Below are positions 1 to 7,407 of a stretch of DNA of 21,462 nucleotides, one piece after another (the first letter of the stretch is position 1; every line of letters starts with the position of its first letter). Below the pieces are notes generated by a model that saw only the letters and a program-made list of their open reading frames with translations, had not been told where the DNA came from and searched no databases. The position numbers and the translations under genes were made by a program. The stretch comes from Actinomycetota bacterium (GTDB taxonomy: Bacteria; Actinomycetota; Thermoleophilia; RBG-16-64-13), in NCBI GenBank assembly GCA_003157225.1, contig PMIZ01000232.1, positions 156 to 21,617 of the forward strand. Direction: 5' to 3'.

Positions 1-1
1 C

Positions 2-160
2 CAGATGCTGCGCAAGCTCGAAGCGGTGGAACGGGCTCTCCTGCAGAACGCGAAGGTGGTGATCCCGGCGGACACACAGTTGATCAACGTGATCGGCGAC
101 CTGGCGGGTATCGCGCCCGTCCCGATGGCCCCCAGGCCCGCGGCGCCTGAGAAGGAATAG
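2..160 (+). CDS. C-terminal fragment of a probable SPFH/Band 7 protein
   Basis: The window opens inside a plus-strand reading frame; 52 codons are visible before TAG at 158-160. The visible part has an amphipathic helix (QMLRKLEAVERALLQNAK), the stretch VVIPADTQLINVIGDLAG, and a Pro/Ala-rich charged tail ending PEKE. The pattern 'nakvviPAdt.linvigdLaGi' followed by a low-complexity tail resembles the end of bacterial Band 7/SPFH (stomatin/flotillin-like) membrane scaffold proteins, where it follows the coiled-coil region. This rests on a short stretch, so the family call is tentative; the reading frame itself is well supported by its codon pattern and by a hairpin just after the stop. The N-terminus and any membrane anchor lie outside the window. 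Confidence 0.5.
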   Translation, partial: QMLRKLEAVERALLQNAKVVIPADTQLINVIGDLAGIAPVPMAPRPAAPEKE

Positions 161-174
161 GACCCCAAAAAAGC

Positions 175-206
175 GTTCCGCCCTTCCGGGGGCGGGAGGG
201 CGGAAC
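175..206. terminator. Hairpin terminator, possibly bidirectional
   Basis: A perfect 10-bp stem (GTTCCGCCCT at 175-184, AGGGCGGAAC at 197-206) with a 12-nt loop starts 15 nt after the stop of the first gene. On the plus strand it is followed only by a weak T-containing stretch (TATT). On the minus strand the stem is followed by GC and then TTTTTT, the classical form. It therefore terminates minus-strand transcripts best and could serve both directions. Confidence 0.6.
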
Positions 207-288
207 TATTGGGAGGTATTGTATCCGGCCGCTCACCATTTCTCTTCGCGCCGCCAGAATCCTTCATCGACGCGCGCATGACGCAGCC

Positions 289-1089
289 GTGAGCGACACT
301 CCCCATTGGGCCCTCGTCACCGGAGCCTGCTCGGGCATCGGGCTCGAGCTGGCCCGCGGCCTCGCGGCGCGCGGGCACCCTCTCGTGATCACGAGCAACC
401 GGTGCGGCCAGATAGAGGCAGTGGCGGAGCGGATCACGGCCGAATACGGGGTCGCCGCGCAAGCGATCACCATGGACTTGGCCAGGCCCGAGGCCGCCGC
501 CTTGCTCCACGAGGAAATCCGGCGCCGCGGGCTGCAGATCGAGATCCTCGTCAGCAACGCGGGCATGTTCTTCTTCGGGGAAGTCGCCGAGACCGACCCG
601 TCGAAGGCCGACGCTATGCTGCAGCTCCACGTGGTGACCCCGTCCCTGCTCGCGCTCTATTTCGGACACGACATGCGGGAGCGAAGGAGCGGCCATATCC
701 TGTTCGTCTCCAGCGCTTCGTCGTTCGGCGACTTCCCTGGGATAGCCTTCTACGGAAGCTCGAAGAAGTACCTGCGAGGGTTCGCCGGCGCGTCGCGCGA
801 GGAACTTCGCCCCTGGGGCGTCAACGTCACCTGCTTGGCTCCCGGAGCGGTGGCGACCGACCTCTACGACCGAGGCACGCGGGCCGTCCAGGTCGCGGCC
901 CGATTCAGGCTGCTGCGAGATCCGGAGGCGGTCGCGGGGGCGGCGCTACGCGGGATGTTCCGGCGCAGGGGCCTCGTGCTGCCCGGCCCCGGTGCCAAGC
1001 TCATGGCGGTGGGAAGCGCGCTCGCTCCCAGCTGGCTAGTCAGGCTTGCGCGGACGCACACCCACTACTTGCCACAGCCGCGGAACTGA
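289..1089 (+). CDS. Short-chain dehydrogenase/reductase (SDR)
   Basis: A 266-residue classical SDR, the usual length for the family. It should catalyse NAD(P)-dependent oxidation or reduction of a hydroxyl/carbonyl group in the cytoplasm; the substrate cannot be read from sequence. The Rossmann motif TGACSGIG is at about residues 10-17, the NAG motif (SNAGMFFFG) near 88, a catalytic Ser in the FVSSASS segment near 142, and the catalytic YxxxK as YGSSK near 155. The loop PGAVATDLY follows. The start is GTG at 289. An ATG at 278 is in another frame and hits a stop after four codons, so it is rejected. The gene converges with the HAD gene with only 33 bp between stops. SDRs of the 'YqjQ/DltE-like' kind are similar, but I would not name one. 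Confidence 0.9.
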   Translation: MSDTPHWALVTGACSGIGLELARGLAARGHPLVITSNRCGQIEAVAERITAEYGVAAQAITMDLARPEAAALLHEEIRRRGLQIEILVSNAGMFFFGEVAETDPSKADAMLQLHVVTPSLLALYFGHDMRERRSGHILFVSSASSFGDFPGIAFYGSSKKYLRGFAGASREELRPWGVNVTCLAPGAVATDLYDRGTRAVQVAARFRLLRDPEAVAGAALRGMFRRRGLVLPGPGAKLMAVGSALAPSWLVRLARTHTHYLPQPRN

Positions 1090-1122
1090 GCCGAGCCAGC
1101 GCCGGCCACTCACGTGCCAAGT

Positions 1123-1743
1123 TCACAGTAGCCCCTCGCTCTCGAGACATTCGCGGAGACCGCGGATCCCGGCAACGTGGAACCCACGTATGCCGACAGC
1201 CTCTGCGCCTTCGACATTCGAACGAGAGTCGTCGAAGAACCGGACGTTCTCGGGCCGGACTTGGAGACTGTTGAGGACGACTTCAAAGGCTTCCGCATCC
1301 GGCTTTACCTCACCAGCCAGATGCGACGAGAACGCCGAATCGAAGTTCCTTGTGAAAGTCGCCAGCTTCGCCCAGTGCAGCTCGTTGCAGTTGGTGAGGC
1401 AACTGACGTGATGATCACCGCGCAGCCGAGCGACGACCTCAGTCGCCCCCGGGTATGGCTCGCCCAACCATGACACGAGTGCGTCAAGGAAGGCTTGGGG
1501 GTCTGACTGCGCTCCCCACTCGCGCAGGAACCGGGTCGCGAAGATCCCCGGTGAGATTCGCCCCCGTTCGAAATCGCGGGCAGAGGCCGAGCGGAGCCAT
1601 CGCTCCCTGACAGTCTCCTCGTCAAGCGGTCGATCTAGAAAGGCCCCCAGTCCGTCGACGATATGCTTGTTCTCGACGAGTACCCCTCCGAGGTCGAAGA
1701 GCAGTACCGACGGGCGCTTCTCCGGCTGCCGAGAAGAGATCAT
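1123..1743 (-). CDS. HAD-superfamily hydrolase (YihX-like phosphatase)
   Basis: A 206-residue haloacid dehalogenase-like hydrolase, probably a cytoplasmic small-molecule phosphatase. Motif I is LLFDLGGVLVE near residues 14-24: the nucleophile Asp is present, but the usual second Asp (DxD) is Gly, as I recall for YihX-like/HAD-IA variant 3 proteins (FDLGNV). Motif II is CLTNCN, motif III is the Lys in GEVKPDAEAF, and motif IV is FFDDSRSNVEGA. A C1-type helical cap lies between motifs I and II. I chose the ATG at 1743 because it is preceded by GGTGGGAG and places motif I near the N-terminus. The frame is open further upstream (to 1905), but that extension is Arg-rich and unlike the family. It lies 49 bp downstream of the zinc-ribbon gene and may be cotranscribed with it. 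Loss of the second Asp may alter phosphatase chemistry. Confidence 0.88.
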   Translation of the reverse strand: MISSRQPEKRPSVLLFDLGGVLVENKHIVDGLGAFLDRPLDEETVRERWLRSASARDFERGRISPGIFATRFLREWGAQSDPQAFLDALVSWLGEPYPGATEVVARLRGDHHVSCLTNCNELHWAKLATFTRNFDSAFSSHLAGEVKPDAEAFEVVLNSLQVRPENVRFFDDSRSNVEGAEAVGIRGFHVAGIRGLRECLESEGLL

Positions 1744-1792
1744 GCTCCCACCTGTCGTCTTGTCGCCGCGAGACCGCAGGGGAGTCCTCTTT

Positions 1793-2017
1793 CTACCAGA
1801 CCCTCCACCAAGGGCGACACGTCTTGGTCTTGACTGTGACCTTGACCGAGCTGCTCCCCAGCATACCGGTGAGCTGCTCAAGGGCCTCCTGGATTTTGGC
1901 CGCATCCTGCCCGGCGAAGGTTATCAGTTCGCCGCACGCCCGACAGCTGGCATTCCTCCCTGGGGAGATCTCATCCAGCGGCACGGCGAAGCTCTGGTGG
2001 CACTTCGGGCAAGGGAT
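1793..2017 (-). CDS. Small zinc-ribbon protein with no canonical start codon
   Basis: About 74 residues beginning IPCPKCHQSFAVPLDE. It has two CxxC knuckles (CPKC and CRAC, 18 residues apart), a typical zinc ribbon, then an amphipathic helix (QDAAKIQEALEQL) and a basic tail. Small ribbon proteins starting roughly 'M-x-I-P-C-P-x-C' are common in anaerobic bacteria; their role is unknown to me. The frame is open from 2050, directly after the TAG (2051-2053) of the diguanylate cyclase and in the same frame, but there is no ATG, GTG or TTG before the first CxxC. The coordinates use an ATC codon at 2017, preceded by AGGAAG at a plausible distance. A GTG at 1984 is available but would remove the first CxxC. 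The protein is likely real; the start is unresolved (rare ATC start, TAG readthrough, or a sequence error). Confidence 0.6.
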   Translation of the reverse strand: MPCPKCHQSFAVPLDEISPGRNASCRACGELITFAGQDAAKIQEALEQLTGMLGSSSVKVTVKTKTCRPWWRVW

Positions 2018-2050
2018 ATTGGCTTCCTGGGTCTGCCGCCGTCCTGGTGG

Positions 2051-2992
2051 CTACCGCCGCGAGAGAGCACGCACCACCTGTTGCTCGGACGTGCCGGGTT
2101 GAGGATAGGGCTGCCGCCCACCCCCCTTGCCGGGCAAAGCGACCGGCTGCTCCTCATAGAGCACGCTGTGCTTGCCATGCTGCTTGACCCGATACATCAA
2201 CGCGTCGGCCATCTTCAGTGCTTCGTCCAAAGACGCCGGCGGAGTTCGGTACAGAGCCACGCCGATGCTGAAGCCCACCGGCCATCCATGCTGCTCGGCC
2301 TCGCTATTGAGCGCGCGATCGATCTTGCCGAAAGCCGCCTCAGCGCCGTGGCGTCCGGTCTCGGGCATCAGTACGGCAAACTCGTCACCGCGAAGCCGTC
2401 CGACGACGTCGCTGCAGCGGAGAGACCGACTGAGAGCGGCGGCCACGCCCTGCAGCACGCGGTCGCCGGCTGAGTGACCCTGGGTGTCGTTGACGGCCTT
2501 GAAATCATCGATGTCGATGTATGCCAGAGCCAGCGGGTGATGGTGGCGCGCCGCAAGTTCGAGGAGCCTGCCGCAGACTTCGCCGAAGGCCCGGCCGTTC
2601 AGAACGTGTGTGAGGTCGTCCGTCCTAGCCAGAAGCCGTTCGTGCGTGAGATGAGTCCGAAGAATCACCAGAAGCGACGCCGTGATCAAGAAGAAACCCA
2701 ACCGCACCGCGGCGTTCTCCACGAGCATCAGCCAGTGGCTGTAGGTGAAGCCGCCGGCGTAGTCGGCGACGAGCCACATGGCCGTAGACACGGCGCACAT
2801 GCCGAACCCCGCCCAGCGCGGCGCGTACCACGCGACCAACGCTATGGGAAGCAGGTAGAAGATCGAGAGCGACAACTCGAGCCCCGTCACGTAGTCGAGG
2901 GCACCCACCAGGGCGGCCAAGGCGAGGCCTGCCGCCAACACGAAAGCGGGCGGCTTGTTCGCGAACGCTCTTGCCAAAAGGTGCGTCTTCAT
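2051..2992 (-). CDS. Membrane-bound diguanylate cyclase (GGDEF-domain)
   Basis: A 313-residue protein with about four predicted membrane helices (residues ~14-36, ~40-58, ~61-80, ~97-114) followed by a cytoplasmic GGDEF domain (~120-285). It should make cyclic di-GMP from two GTP in response to a signal sensed at the membrane. The domain start LARTDDLTHVLNGRAF, the metal-binding YIDIDDFKAVNDTQGHSAGD (~158-177), and the signature, which reads RGDEF (201-205) instead of GGDEF, are all visible. An inhibitory-site RxxD (RCSD, 192-195) lies exactly five residues before the signature, so product inhibition is plausible. The first-Gly-to-Arg change could reduce activity; other first-position changes are known to be tolerated. 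The start is ATG at 2992; no strong Shine-Dalgarno is visible. The hairpin at 3061 separates it from the operon upstream. Confidence 0.9.
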   Translation of the reverse strand: MKTHLLARAFANKPPAFVLAAGLALAALVGALDYVTGLELSLSIFYLLPIALVAWYAPRWAGFGMCAVSTAMWLVADYAGGFTYSHWLMLVENAAVRLGFFLITASLLVILRTHLTHERLLARTDDLTHVLNGRAFGEVCGRLLELAARHHHPLALAYIDIDDFKAVNDTQGHSAGDRVLQGVAAALSRSLRCSDVVGRLRGDEFAVLMPETGRHGAEAAFGKIDRALNSEAEQHGWPVGFSIGVALYRTPPASLDEALKMADALMYRVKQHGKHSVLYEEQPVALPGKGGGRQPYPQPGTSEQQVVRALSRR

Positions 2993-3060
2993 GTATCAGC
3001 TCATCGACGGATATTCAACTTTCCCTTAGACGTCCCTCCCCATTCCGGTCCGCAAAGAGG

Positions 3061-3088
3061 CGGGAGCCCCGCCGTGGCGGGGCTCCCG
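3061..3088 (-). terminator. Rho-independent terminator of the etf operon
   Basis: CGGGAGCCCCGC (3061-3072) pairs perfectly with GCGGGGCTCCCG (3077-3088), a 12-bp stem with a 4-nt loop. Read on the minus strand it lies about 40 nt after the stop of the carboxymuconolactone-decarboxylase-like gene and is followed by CCTCTTTGCG. It fits as the end of the etfB-etfA-ETF-QO transcript. Confidence 0.75.
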
Positions 3089-3126
3089 AGCACGAGCCGT
3101 CGAGGCTCGAAGTGTCGAGCTCGACC

Positions 3127-3579
3127 CTACTTCTTCAGCGGGGTGATGTTCTGGAAAGTGGGGTTCGAGAAGACTTTCTCGAGGCACTGGCCGCTCTCCT
3201 GCATCTTGGCCTTGCCCACGGAGTAGCACACGCAGAAGGCCACTTCCATGATCTCTTCGTCCGTCGCGCCGGCGGCCTTGGCGTTGCAGGCCTGAGGCAG
3301 AACGCCGTCCCAGTGGTTGGTCATCATGTACAGGCCCACCAGGAGCAGGTACCGGGTCTTGGGATCCAGGATGCCCCGGTCCAGCAACTGGGCCAGCTGA
3401 TTCTGGGCGAACGTGTGGAGCATCTCCACTTTGTTGTCAACCCAGAAGTCCAGCGTCGGGTCGCCTTTGGCGCCCGGCGCGTAGCCCGGGCGCTGCATGG
3501 CCCAGGACGCCAGAATCTCTTGGCCAGTCTTGGCCGCTTTCATTGCCTTGACGACTTCTACTTCCTCCGGTCGTGGCAT
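3127..3579 (-). CDS. Carboxymuconolactone decarboxylase (CMD/AhpD-like) family protein
   Basis: 150 residues, all-helical, the usual size for a single-domain CMD-family protein. The family core is visible as the helix RYLLLVGLYMMTNHW, then VLPQACNAKAAGATDEEIMEVAFCVCYSVGKAKM, which has the typical '...A..aGAT.EEI.Ev' pattern. Members are either true decarboxylases/lactone enzymes of aromatic degradation or AhpD-like peroxidase partners with a CxxC pair. Here there is no classic CxxC at the AhpD position; single Cys residues (the C of QACNA, and CVC) are nearby, so peroxidase function is doubtful. The ATG at 3579 is preferred because AAAGGAG lies 6-7 nt upstream; the ATG at 3609 has no such site. 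It is the last gene of the etf operon, 89 bp after ETF-QO, suggesting a role in the same catabolic route. Confidence 0.85.
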   Translation of the reverse strand: MPRPEEVEVVKAMKAAKTGQEILASWAMQRPGYAPGAKGDPTLDFWVDNKVEMLHTFAQNQLAQLLDRGILDPKTRYLLLVGLYMMTNHWDGVLPQACNAKAAGATDEEIMEVAFCVCYSVGKAKMQESGQCLEKVFSNPTFQNITPLKK

Positions 3580-3668
3580 TTGCCGCTCCTTTCGCTTGAT
3601 TCCTTGCATTAACGCGCTGCCCTTTGTTGGTTCTGGGTCGGGTTCGCGCGAGTGGACACCTTAGGCAT

Positions 3669-5360
3669 TTACATCACAGTGTACTTCGGACCACCCCCGC
3701 CCTCGGGCGGAACCCACTGGATGTTCTCAAATGGATCCTTGACGTCACACGTCTTGCAGTGGACGCAGTTGGAGAAGTTGATCTTCATGTCCTTCTTGCC
3801 GGTCGACTCGTCGACCGTGATCTCGTACACGCTCGCCGGGCAGAACCTCACGCACGGGTTCTGGTACTGCTCCGAGCACTTGCCCAGGCAGGTGGCGAGA
3901 TCCAAGATCCTCAGGTGGCAGGGCTGGTTCTCTTCGTGCGTGGCGCCCGAGTAGTAGACGTCGGTCTCCTTGTCGAAGGTCAGCTTGCCGTCGTACTTGA
4001 TTTCGCCCACCGATTCCTCGGAAGGGCGAGCGGTCCCGTACTTCGCCACGACCGACTTCGTGTGCTGGTAGTCGGGCTTGGCCGGTAGCCTATCCGCTAT
4101 TACCTTCCCGCCCAGTACGAACTGCCCGACCGCGGCCGCCATACCACGATAAAGGCCCCTCGTCATCGCTTGGTGGAAGTTCCGGACCTTGCGGATCTCC
4201 TTCATCTCCCGAGTCCCCGCCAACGCCTTTTCGTAGCGCGCAAGCACCGCCTCGGAGAGATCGTCGGCCACAAGTCCGGCGAAGATGGCCTCGGCGGCCA
4301 ACATGCCCGACCTGATAGCGATGTCGATACCCTTGATCTTCTGGCTGTTGAAAAGGTTGGCCGCGTCGCCGACGAGCACGCCACCGGGGAATGTGAGTTT
4401 CGGTATCGAGAATAGGCCGCTCACCGGGACGGTCTTCGCTCCGTACTGCACCAGCTTGCCGCCCTCAAGCAGAGCGCTGACCATCGGGTGCAGCTTGAAC
4501 TTCTGGAACTCCCGGTGGGGATCCATGAAGGGATCAGAGCAGTCGAGACTGACCAACTGCCCAACCGAGACGAGGTTGTTGCTCATGCCATAGATGAAGG
4601 CGCCCCCGAAGGTATCCGCCTTCATGGGATAGCCCATCGTCTCGATGATCTCTCCCGGCTGGACGCGTCCCATGGGAAGCTCCCAGACTTCCTTCACCCC
4701 GACTTCGAACCCGGCCGGGTTCTTGCCCCGGTCAAGACCGAAGTGCGCGATCACGTCCTTTGTCAGACTTCCTCTGGAGCCCTCGCCGAACACCGTGACC
4801 CGAGCGTGGATGTCGTTGCCGGGCTCGAAGTTCGGCTTCTTGGCACCCTTCGCGTCGATGCCTTTGTCGCCCGCCCGTACCCCGATGACCTTGTTTTCGT
4901 CGTAGAGCACCTCGACACCGGCGAAGCCCGGGAACAGATAGGCGCCGCCCGCTTCCACCAACCCAGCCATCCACTGGTTCAGCTTGGACATGGAGACAAC
5001 GACGTTCCCATGGTTGTTGAGCGGAGGCGGAGTGATGGGGCTCTTGATCTTGCCGTTCTTGGTGAGGAAGTAGACCGACTCCTTCTTGACCTCAGCCTCG
5101 ATGGGCGCGCCCTTCGCCAGGTAGTCGGGAACCAGCTCTTTGAGCGAAGTCGGATCCATGACCGCCCCGGAGATGCCGTGGGCGCCCAGAGTCGCGCCCT
5201 TCTCGAGGACGGCGATCATGACCTCGCTGAGCTTCTTGCCCTCGCCCTTCTTGTTGTGGGCCTCGATGAGATTGCACAGATGAAGCGCGCTGCTCAAAGA
5301 GGCAATGCCACCACCGACGAATAGGACGTCGACCTCCATGACTTCTCGTCCATCAGTCAT
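3669..5360 (-). CDS. Electron transfer flavoprotein:quinone oxidoreductase (ETF-QO)
   Basis: A 563-residue FAD/[4Fe-4S] protein that takes electrons from reduced ETF and passes them to membrane quinone. The N-terminal FAD-binding segment is VDVLFVGGGIASLSSALHL; the last Gly of the GxGxxG pattern is Ser. The middle carries ETF-QO landmarks such as EKGATLGAHGISGAVMDP and VGDAANLFNSQKIKGID. The C-terminal ferredoxin-like domain has CPASVYEI and the typical FSNCVHCKTCDVKDPFENI, then PEGGGGPKY, supplying the cluster ligands. Length matches bacterial ETF-QO (~550). I use the ATG at 5360, with GGAG 9 nt upstream; a GTG two codons earlier is too close to that site. It is third in the etfB-etfA-ETF-QO-CMD operon, 120 bp after etfA. 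It probably serves the divergently encoded acyl-CoA dehydrogenase. Confidence 0.96.
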   Translation of the reverse strand: MTDGREVMEVDVLFVGGGIASLSSALHLCNLIEAHNKKGEGKKLSEVMIAVLEKGATLGAHGISGAVMDPTSLKELVPDYLAKGAPIEAEVKKESVYFLTKNGKIKSPITPPPLNNHGNVVVSMSKLNQWMAGLVEAGGAYLFPGFAGVEVLYDENKVIGVRAGDKGIDAKGAKKPNFEPGNDIHARVTVFGEGSRGSLTKDVIAHFGLDRGKNPAGFEVGVKEVWELPMGRVQPGEIIETMGYPMKADTFGGAFIYGMSNNLVSVGQLVSLDCSDPFMDPHREFQKFKLHPMVSALLEGGKLVQYGAKTVPVSGLFSIPKLTFPGGVLVGDAANLFNSQKIKGIDIAIRSGMLAAEAIFAGLVADDLSEAVLARYEKALAGTREMKEIRKVRNFHQAMTRGLYRGMAAAVGQFVLGGKVIADRLPAKPDYQHTKSVVAKYGTARPSEESVGEIKYDGKLTFDKETDVYYSGATHEENQPCHLRILDLATCLGKCSEQYQNPCVRFCPASVYEITVDESTGKKDMKINFSNCVHCKTCDVKDPFENIQWVPPEGGGGPKYTVM

Positions 5361-5480
5361 TGGCACACGCTCCTCTCTCCATGAGTTGTCTTCCGGATCG
5401 GGACCGGACGGTCACCATCAACCCGGCAAATCCGCTCTCGTCGGGCCGACCGGCCGGCGGGACTATCCAGAGCGCCAGCC

Positions 5481-6467
5481 TCAGGACGCCGCCTTGCGCC
5501 TGCGGATCTCTTCGGTGAGTGCAGGGAGCACGACGAACAGGTCGCCCACGATGCCGAAGTCGGCGAACGAGAAAATCGGCGCTTCAGGATCTTTGTTGAT
5601 AGCCACGATGCAGTCAGAGGTCTGCATGCCCGCGCGGTGCTGAATGGCGCCGGATACGCCGGCGGCGATGTACAGCTTGGGCGAGACGGTCTTGCCGGTC
5701 TGGCCCACCTGCGACTGATGGTGCATCCAACCGGCGTCGACCACCGCGCGGGTGGCGGCCACCGCGGCACCCAGTTCACTAGCGAGGGCCTGAATGAGAG
5801 CGAAATCCTCAGCGCTGCCGACGCCCCTGCCTCCGGCCACGATGACGGAGGCTTCCTCCAGGCTGATGACCCCGGCGTTCTCCGAGACCACCTCGATCAC
5901 CTTGGCCGCAAGACCGCTGGCGCCGAATCCCACCGTGAGAGGCACCACTTCGGGCTCACGAACTGCTTCTTCACGCGCGAACACGTTCGGCCGCACAGTA
6001 GCCACCGCTGTGCTGGTGGTCGCCTGTTTCTCTACGATGATGTTGCCGCCGAAACACGGGTGGGTGGCGACGAAGCCGCCATCCCGAAACTCGAGGCCGG
6101 TGATGTCTACGAGCAGTCCGGCCCCAAGGCGCGCTGCGCAGCCAGAGGCGACGTCGCGGCCGTCGGGCGAGCCCGAGCAGAGCACCATGGCCGGATCGGC
6201 AGCCTGAACCGCGGCGACCGCGGCGTCGATGAACGGCCCGGGACGGAACACAGCCGCCTCAGGGCTTTCTACTACATACACGCGGTCGGCGCCGTAGCGC
6301 CCGGCCGCTGCAACCAGCGGCGCGGTGGCGGCGTCGATGACGACCACGCTCACTGGTCCGCCTGCGCCCGCGAGTGTCCGCGCTTGGGTGATGCTTTCCA
6401 GCGTAACGTTGGCGAGCTTGCCGTCCTTCGGCTCGGCTACGACGAGGATGCCTTTTTTGTCAGTCAC
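5481..6467 (-). CDS. etfA: Electron transfer flavoprotein alpha subunit
   Basis: 328 residues, standard for EtfA. It forms a heterodimer with EtfB, binds FAD and relays electrons from acyl-CoA dehydrogenases to ETF-QO. The N-terminal domain starts ILVVAEPKDGKL with the Rossmann-like core through about residue 195. The C-terminal FAD domain carries IVAGGRGVGS, GAAVAATRAVVDAGWMHH, the segment QVGQTGKTVSPKLYIAAGVS, and then the EtfA signature including GAIQHRAGM and IVAINKDPEAPIF. These are the residues that normally contact FAD. The start is GTG at 6467 with a GGGGGAA site about 6 nt upstream. Only 15 bp separate it from the etfB stop, so the two are cotranscribed and stoichiometric. An A6 run sits in codons 3-6. 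Confidence 0.97.
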   Translation of the reverse strand: MTDKKGILVVAEPKDGKLANVTLESITQARTLAGAGGPVSVVVIDAATAPLVAAAGRYGADRVYVVESPEAAVFRPGPFIDAAVAAVQAADPAMVLCSGSPDGRDVASGCAARLGAGLLVDITGLEFRDGGFVATHPCFGGNIIVEKQATTSTAVATVRPNVFAREEAVREPEVVPLTVGFGASGLAAKVIEVVSENAGVISLEEASVIVAGGRGVGSAEDFALIQALASELGAAVAATRAVVDAGWMHHQSQVGQTGKTVSPKLYIAAGVSGAIQHRAGMQTSDCIVAINKDPEAPIFSFADFGIVGDLFVVLPALTEEIRRRKAAS

Positions 6468-6482
6468 TGGTGTTCCCCCAGA

Positions 6483-7259
6483 CTAGATGAGCTTCTCGGT
6501 GGCCAGAAAATCGGCGATGTGCTGAGCGCCCTTGCCGTCATCCTCTAGGGTCGTCCCGGCCTTGCGGGGCTCGGGAGAACGGGCGGACAGCACGCGGGCC
6601 TTGGCGGAAGAGAGACCGACCTTGCCCTGGTCGAGGGATAACGCAGCTGCGTCCTTCGTGTCGAGGGGCTTCTTCTTCGCCCCCATGATGCCCATCATGG
6701 ACGGATAGCGGGGCTCATTGATCCCCTTGATGACGGAGAGCACCGCGGGCGTGGGGCACTCGTACCGAACGTAGCCCAGTTCCGTCTCCCGGTTCACTGT
6801 GAGCGTGGAGCCCTGGACCTCTACCTTCGCGAGCGCAGAGAGCAACGGCGCCCCAAGCAACTCGGCCACGGCGGCCGGAACGCAGCCGGTCTCGCCGTCG
6901 GTGGAGCGCACGCCGAAGAGCACCAGGTCCCACTGAAGGCCCTTGAGCGCTTCCGACAGAACATAAGCGGTCGCCTGGGCGTCGGAGCCCGCCAGCGTCG
7001 GATCGGTGACGAGCACCGCCTTGTCGGCGCCCATGGCCAGAGCCTTGCGTACAGCATCGGTGGCCGTCTCCGGACCCATGCAAACCACGGTGACTTCGCC
7101 GCCCTGCGCCTCCTTGATGCGGAGCGCTTCTTCGACCGCGAACTCGTCATAGGGATTGAGTATGGAGGTGACGCTACGGTCGAGACGCCACGAGGTGGGG
7201 TCGAGCTTCGCCGGAGCCTCCGTGTCGATTACCTGCTTCACGCATACAGCGATATTCAT
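6483..7259 (-). CDS. etfB: Electron transfer flavoprotein beta subunit
   Basis: 258 residues, the usual EtfB length. It begins MNIAVCVKQVIDTEAPAKLD and contains NPYDEFAVEEALRIKE, the nucleotide-binding region RSTDGETGCVPAAVAELLG (~117-135), and the EtfB signature NEPRYPSMMGIMGAKKKPL (~186-204). EtfB binds AMP in ordinary (non-bifurcating) ETFs. Pairing with a dedicated ETF-QO indicates the quinone-reducing type rather than electron-bifurcating EtfBC; I cannot exclude bifurcation from sequence alone. First gene of its operon, divergent from the LysR regulator across a 148-bp region. An AAAAGGA lies about 12 nt before the ATG. The divergent arrangement makes LysR control of this operon plausible. 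Confidence 0.97.
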   Translation of the reverse strand: MNIAVCVKQVIDTEAPAKLDPTSWRLDRSVTSILNPYDEFAVEEALRIKEAQGGEVTVVCMGPETATDAVRKALAMGADKAVLVTDPTLAGSDAQATAYVLSEALKGLQWDLVLFGVRSTDGETGCVPAAVAELLGAPLLSALAKVEVQGSTLTVNRETELGYVRYECPTPAVLSVIKGINEPRYPSMMGIMGAKKKPLDTKDAAALSLDQGKVGLSSAKARVLSARSPEPRKAGTTLEDDGKGAQHIADFLATEKLI

Positions 7260-7368
7260 CAGCCATCCATTCCTTTTGTCATGGGGAGCCAGCCGCCATC
7301 CCCTCGCGGGGCTGCGAGCCAGTTACATGATAGTCCCGGAGGGTGCCGGAAGAGGCCTTTCCGCCAAC

Positions 7369-7407
7369 TTTTCAATAGGCCACTCAAAGTATTACAATAG
7401 TGTATAG
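7369..7407 (+). promoter_or_regulatory. Putative promoter of the LysR gene, possibly leaderless
   Basis: TTTTCA (7369-7374) and TACAAT (7393-7398) are separated by 18 bp, a good match in form to a housekeeping sigma promoter. The expected start of transcription falls within a few bases of the ATG at 7408, and no Shine-Dalgarno is present before that ATG. This suggests a leaderless or nearly leaderless mRNA, as is common in Actinobacteria. The whole 7260-7407 region is the divergent control region of etfB and the regulator. It also holds a small inverted repeat (CTCGC-GGGGCT-GCGAG) and AT-rich candidates for LysR binding, none decisive. Confidence 0.5.

Noticed and set aside
306..1274. 322-residue plus-strand frame overlapping the SDR gene
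   Set aside because: Arg/Gly/Pro-rich shadow; the SDR frame carries all catalytic motifs.
1793..1984. Zinc-ribbon protein starting at GTG 1984
   Set aside because: It would delete the first CxxC and leave half a metal site; the coding pattern clearly extends upstream.
4488..5324. 278-residue plus-strand frame opposite ETF-QO
   Set aside because: Shadow of the ETF-QO gene; His/Arg/Asp-rich with no recognisable domain.
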